Assembly (NCBI RefSeq): GCF_006442965.1
Contig: NZ_VFWX01000018.1
Coordinates: 1-64,000 of the forward strand
Origin: Mesorhizobium sp. CU3
GTDB lineage: Bacteria > Pseudomonadota > Alphaproteobacteria > Rhizobiales > Rhizobiaceae
Length of the DNA stretch: 64,000 nt
Reading direction: 5' to 3'
Part shown: piece after piece, positions 61,265-64,000 of the stretch
Layout of the letters: each line of letters starts with the position of its first letter
How positions within the stretch are numbered: the first letter of the stretch is position 1
Translations under genes and position numbers: made by a program
The notes under the pieces: model-generated
Databases searched by the model: none
What the model was told of the DNA's origin: nothing
The model's input: only the letters and a program-made list of their open reading frames with translations

Positions 61265-61424
61265 TTCACACCCCTTGGAACGTCCGAACTCTATCGAAAG
61301 CCGATCAGCAAGATGCGGTCAAGTTTGAGCAGTTCGCGCCAGAAGCAGTCTTTGCCCCATTGGATATCAGACAGCTGCGCAGAGTCGACCCAAAGCTGTA
61401 GCGCGAAGGTGACTGCACAGTTCC

Positions 61425-61991
61425 TTAGCCGGCCTCCCTGCTTTCTCTAGCCGCCGTCGCCCCGTATCCACGGGCAGTGGCCTTAGAGGTTTGGCGAGAA
61501 AAATGGTGATCGGCCTCAATCACTTTCGCGGTCGCCCCGAACTTACCAATAGCTTGCAATGCGGGCTTGCCATGGACCAAGATCACCTTGGGTTTGATAG
61601 CGTTCAGCAGGAACTTGAACGGCGCTATTTCACGGCTGGCAAGGTCTAGACTTTTCATGTCGTCGCTGGCTCTGGCGTAGATATTCGTCTCAAGCACCCG
61701 AACGCCTGTCGCGCCTTCTACAAAGCACTCTATGTTCCGACGGGTAGCACTGATTTTCTGCCGCCGGGTTGCTGCCCGCTCCTCAAGATACCGCTTAAAC
61801 CATGTCGCCTTATCGTAACCGTATCCCGGTCGCCAGAACTCCCAGAAATCCGCAGTCATTGTTGTGGCAGGGTTGAAGCCGATAAGGAATACTTCGCAGG
61901 TCAGCGGCGAACCCTCACAAACAAATGGCCTCATCTCGGTGGGGCGGCCGATCAAAGTCACCAACTCTCTCTCGAATTCATCCAACGTCAC
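61425..61991 (-). CDS. Uracil-DNA glycosylase-fold-like protein 1
   Basis: The 188-residue protein has a pattern like UDG-superfamily proteins: a motif-A-like GFNPATTM (about residues 38-45), a central ETNIYARASD, VILVHGKPALQAI (a strand and helix before motif B) and DHHFSRQT (about 161-168), which resembles motif B. The start chosen is GTG at 61991, with GAGGGG six bases upstream, in place of a TTG at 62036. It stands upstream of the nuclease-like gene on the same strand, 160 nt apart. The UDG link is from motif resemblance; activity is unknown. Confidence 0.6.
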   Translation of the reverse strand: MTLDEFERELVTLIGRPTEMRPFVCEGSPLTCEVFLIGFNPATTMTADFWEFWRPGYGYDKATWFKRYLEERAATRRQKISATRRNIECFVEGATGVRVLETNIYARASDDMKSLDLASREIAPFKFLLNAIKPKVILVHGKPALQAIGKFGATAKVIEADHHFSRQTSKATARGYGATAARESREAG

Positions 61992-62111
61992 GGGAACCCC
62001 TCGAGGCTTCTCAAATCTTAGCGTCGACAAAGCCAACCTGCTACAGCTATTCGGGTGCAGCTTAGACAGGGTAGCCCTTTTAACAAGGGAACTTGCGTGA
62101 GAGGGGTACGG

Positions 62112-62771
62112 ATGCTTCCAATTAGTAGAAAGGCGTGGACCGATTTGGTGAGCGCAGGCAAATCAGCCGTAGAGAAGGGTTGGGCGGCAGATGGCGTGTT
62201 CTCGGGCGCTGTGGGACCGGATTTCGCCTCAGATAATGCGTCCAGCATTCTCTGCATTGGCCAAAGCCTTGGCCGTGCCGGACCGGCAGTCCGCATCAAC
62301 TATGACCAAGGGATTTGCGCCGAGAATGCGCTGAGTTGGATGCTAAAGCGAGAGCGCATGCATGGTGGTTACCGAGCTTTCTGGAAGTTGGCTGACCTAT
62401 TCGACCGCTCGCGACGTTCATTGGCGTGGACAAATGTCTGCAAAATTGAGCCAAGCTCGGCCCAAACCCCTACGCGCCAACAATGGCGCGATGTTGCCGA
62501 CGCATGCTGTGCTGCCCTTACAGAAGAGTTAGCTTCCCTGAGGCCTGGAATTGCACTCTTCGTCACCGGCTCCGAGTTCAAGAGCGATGTCTTGGCCGTG
62601 TTGTCCGCTCTCGGCTACGATCACTGGGAGAAGCCCCGAACTCCCGAAGGGTTCGAATGCTTCCGTTGGTCGGCTCGGCGTTATGCGATCTTGACGCGGC
62701 ATCCAACGCGTGCGCCGGCAGACTTCTTTGAGCAGGCCGTAGCCGTTTGTCGTCAGCTGCGGACGGGTTGA
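62112..62771 (+). CDS. Uracil-DNA glycosylase-fold-like protein 2
   Basis: The 219-residue protein, divergent from the preceding one, has a similar order of blocks: ILCIGQSLG (motif-A-like), LAWTNVCKIEPS, IALFVTGSEFKSDVL and a C-terminal YAILTRHPTRAP. This order of a Gly-rich loop, a middle Asn/Asp-containing strand and a His-Pro near the end is that of the UDG superfamily. The start at 62112 follows GAGGGGTACGG. The link to UDG is inferred, not certain. Confidence 0.55.
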   Translation: MLPISRKAWTDLVSAGKSAVEKGWAADGVFSGAVGPDFASDNASSILCIGQSLGRAGPAVRINYDQGICAENALSWMLKRERMHGGYRAFWKLADLFDRSRRSLAWTNVCKIEPSSAQTPTRQQWRDVADACCAALTEELASLRPGIALFVTGSEFKSDVLAVLSALGYDHWEKPRTPEGFECFRWSARRYAILTRHPTRAPADFFEQAVAVCRQLRTG

Positions 62772-63082
62772 TGACGGGTTTGTCTGGCTGGCTTAAGTAC
62801 TATCTTAGCGAGGTGGGCCGTTCCGAGTTTGCGGCATGGGAGGGGCCCCTTTCTGGCGTGATCGTGCTTCGAAATCGCGCCAGATTTTTCCTGACTTCCT
62901 CACACCGGCTATTCGCGCGCGAAATGACCGCTGAGCGGCATACCAGCTTGTAGGCATCTCTCACGGCAAGATGGGCTCATTGGCCGTTGTCGGGCTTTCT
63001 CGGCAACGACGGGGCGGTCTAAAGTACGTGAACTCCAGAAGCCGCCATTTGCAGGCCGACCTCACCTGAACGTCAACACGTC
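62772..63082. other. Intergenic region after the islet
   Basis: This 311-bp stretch contains the right copy of the direct repeat (62880-62941) and no convincing gene. The 68-codon frame that crosses the repeat is judged spurious. The rest is unassigned. Confidence 0.4.
62880..62941. repeat. Imperfect direct repeat, right copy
   Basis: CCAGATTTTTCCTGACTTCC followed by TCACA, then GCTGAGCGGCAT, corresponding to the copy at 60563-60612. The middle of the two copies has diverged and differs in length by about 11 bases. Confidence 0.6.
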
Positions 63083-63286
63083 TCAGGCTATGATATCGGG
63101 AATGATGCGGTCTTCCAGCGCCGACAGCCGGTCCTTCAGCATCAGCTTTTTCTTCTTCATGCGCTGGATCTGAAGCGGGTCGCAGCCCGTGGCGATCATC
63201 GCGTTGATCGCGGCGTCGAAATCGGCGTGTTCCTGTTTGAGCCGGGAATATTCGAGGCGTATTTCAGCCTGTTCCTGTTCGGACAT
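63083..63286 (-). CDS. DUF465/YdcH family small protein
   Basis: The 67-residue protein has the DUF465 pattern: YSRLKQEHADFDAAINAMIATGCDPLQIQRMKKKKLMLKDRLSALEDRI, a single helical hairpin with Lys-rich turn. Proteins of this family are short and of unknown function. The ATG at 63286 starts MSEQEQAEI. It is divergent from a second member. Confidence 0.9.
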   Translation of the reverse strand: MSEQEQAEIRLEYSRLKQEHADFDAAINAMIATGCDPLQIQRMKKKKLMLKDRLSALEDRIIPDIIA

Positions 63287-63517
63287 TATCTACCGTCTTG
63301 GCATGCATCGCCCAATCGGGCTGTCTGGGCGGGACCGGTTGGTTGAGACCGGCGAGCAGCCCTTATCACATTTCACATTGTCGTGGAATGCTACCACGTT
63401 GCATTCGACATCGAGATCGGTTGGTGGCAAACTGTCATGGTGCCGTCACAGTCGCGAGCCTGCGGTGGACGTGCTGGACGGCTGCAATCGAGGAAACCAT
63501 GAAAGGGAGAACCAATC

Positions 63518-63697
63518 ATGTCTCTTGCATCCCATCTTGATGAGTTGCAGCGGAAACACGGTGATATCGAGCGCGAACTTACCGACGCCATGAACCATCC
63601 TTCGGTAGACGACCTCGAAATCGTGAATCTCAAGCGACGCAAGCTGGCAATCAAGGACGAGATTGAAAAGCTGAAAGGGAAACCGACCGCGCACTGA
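63518..63697 (+). CDS. DUF465/YdcH family small protein (second)
   Basis: This 59-residue gene is too short for a 60-residue cut-off. It reads MSLASHLDELQRKHGDIERE, then helical LTDAMNHPSVDDLEIVNLKRRKLAIKDEIEKLKGK, the pattern of DUF465. It is preceded by AAGGGAGA and followed 45 nt after the stop by a strong hairpin. It pairs divergently with the other member across 231 bp. Confidence 0.88.
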   Translation: MSLASHLDELQRKHGDIERELTDAMNHPSVDDLEIVNLKRRKLAIKDEIEKLKGKPTAH

Positions 63698-63741
63698 ACC
63701 TTCCTTAGGCGACATCACCGCTCCCGCCGCGGTGCAGCCTT

Positions 63742-63764
63742 CCGGTGGCAACTACTGCCACCGG
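63742..63764 (+). terminator. Hairpin after the second DUF465 gene
   Basis: CCGGTGGCA pairs perfectly with TGCCACCGG around a 5-nt loop. A CTTTT follows 10 nt later. It is a plausible terminator, though the T-run is not adjacent. Confidence 0.55.
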
Positions 63765-63838
63765 CTTGGTGTCTTTTAACCAAATCCACTGAGCAGTTGG
63801 ACGCGCATCCCGCGGCGTGGCCTGGGCCTTTGAATTGC

Positions 63839-63884
63839 GCGGCCGCTGGCCGCACGCCGCCGATTTGCCGCTTCCAGCGGCCGC
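63839..63884. repeat. Perfect 11-bp inverted repeat at the window end
   Basis: GCGGCCGCTGG (63839-63849) and CCAGCGGCCGC (63874-63884) are exact inverted arms around 24 nt. The adjacent sequence holds no gene. The function is unknown; a structured RNA or a repeat is possible. The remaining sequence to 64000 is unassigned. Confidence 0.5.
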
Positions 63885-64000
63885 TTGCCATTGACAAGCC
63901 ATCTTTGCTCCGCCACCTCATGCCCGGACCTTGCAGATAAAAGGCGGCCGGCATGACCGGATATTTTTCCTCTCCTTTCCCGCGACGGACATCGATAGGC

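Noticed and set aside
62747..62953. A 68-codon frame after the UDG-like gene 2
   Set aside because: It has no clear ribosome site, crosses the direct repeat and has no family pattern.

Overview
The window looks like a chromosomal stretch of a GC-rich alphaproteobacterium of the order Rhizobiales, most likely Mesorhizobium or a close relative. Pointers are an Omp25-type porin, an RpoH2-type sigma factor with an EcfG/RpoE2-type promoter, a CarD regulator, phbBA-phaR, two DUF680 proteins (a family I associate with Mesorhizobium), many GANTC (CcrM) sites in one intergenic region and several MITE-like intergenic repeats. I see no rRNA, tRNA, CRISPR array, prophage or intact insertion sequence. Genes are densely packed and mostly housekeeping or transport.

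Layout. 0-7.3 kb: porin, serine biosynthesis (a serC leader RNA, serC, serA), purA and an anchored low-complexity protein. 7.4-9 kb: a CcdAB toxin-antitoxin pair with a candidate operator, and a homocysteine S-methyltransferase. 9-15.2 kb: an ABC-F ATPase, thiamine pyrophosphokinase, then a TPP riboswitch driving thiBPQ, so thiamine uptake and TPP formation sit side by side. 15.3-19.9 kb: an M48 metalloprotease lipoprotein, a caspase-like/Sel1 protein and rpoH2. 20-22.5 kb: an amino-acid ABC importer. 22.5-27.9 kb: carD, fdxA, an S4 RNA-binding protein and a large SUV3-like helicase. 27.9-28.6 kb: a 700-bp gene-free region with a DnaA box, nine GANTC sites, TTAAC repeats and a duplicated module; it resembles an alphaproteobacterial replication origin. 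28.6-31.5 kb: PHB synthesis and its regulator. 31.5-34.1 kb: two divergent citrate-synthase paralogues, one carrying a DNA-binding domain, around a perfect palindrome.

34.1-46.4 kb: a TIR-bounded repeat, patatin phospholipase, DUF6314 protein, coniferyl-aldehyde-type dehydrogenase, an RND efflux pair, an epimerase, two DUF680 secreted peptides, a LysR regulator and an MFS transporter. 46.5-54.5 kb: a long inverted-repeat element, DUF1244, N-formylglutamate amidohydrolase, DUF1036, pyruvate kinase, hydrolase, TPR protein, a C-minus L36, an LprI-like protein and purEK. 54.5-60.3 kb: a catabolic cluster in which an IclR regulator diverges from an ABC importer, a RidA deaminase and a SelA-like PLP enzyme. 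60.3-63 kb: an islet with lower apparent GC, flanked by imperfect direct repeats, encoding a PD-(D/E)XK-like protein and two proteins that look like uracil-DNA-glycosylase-fold members. The window ends with two small DUF465/YdcH proteins.

The points most worth a second look are the origin-like region at 28.04-28.49 kb, the nuclease/UDG-like islet at 60.6-62.9 kb, the SelA-RidA-transporter cluster, the RpoE2-type promoter of rpoH2, and MITE-like repeats whose outer ends supply stop codons of neighbouring genes.
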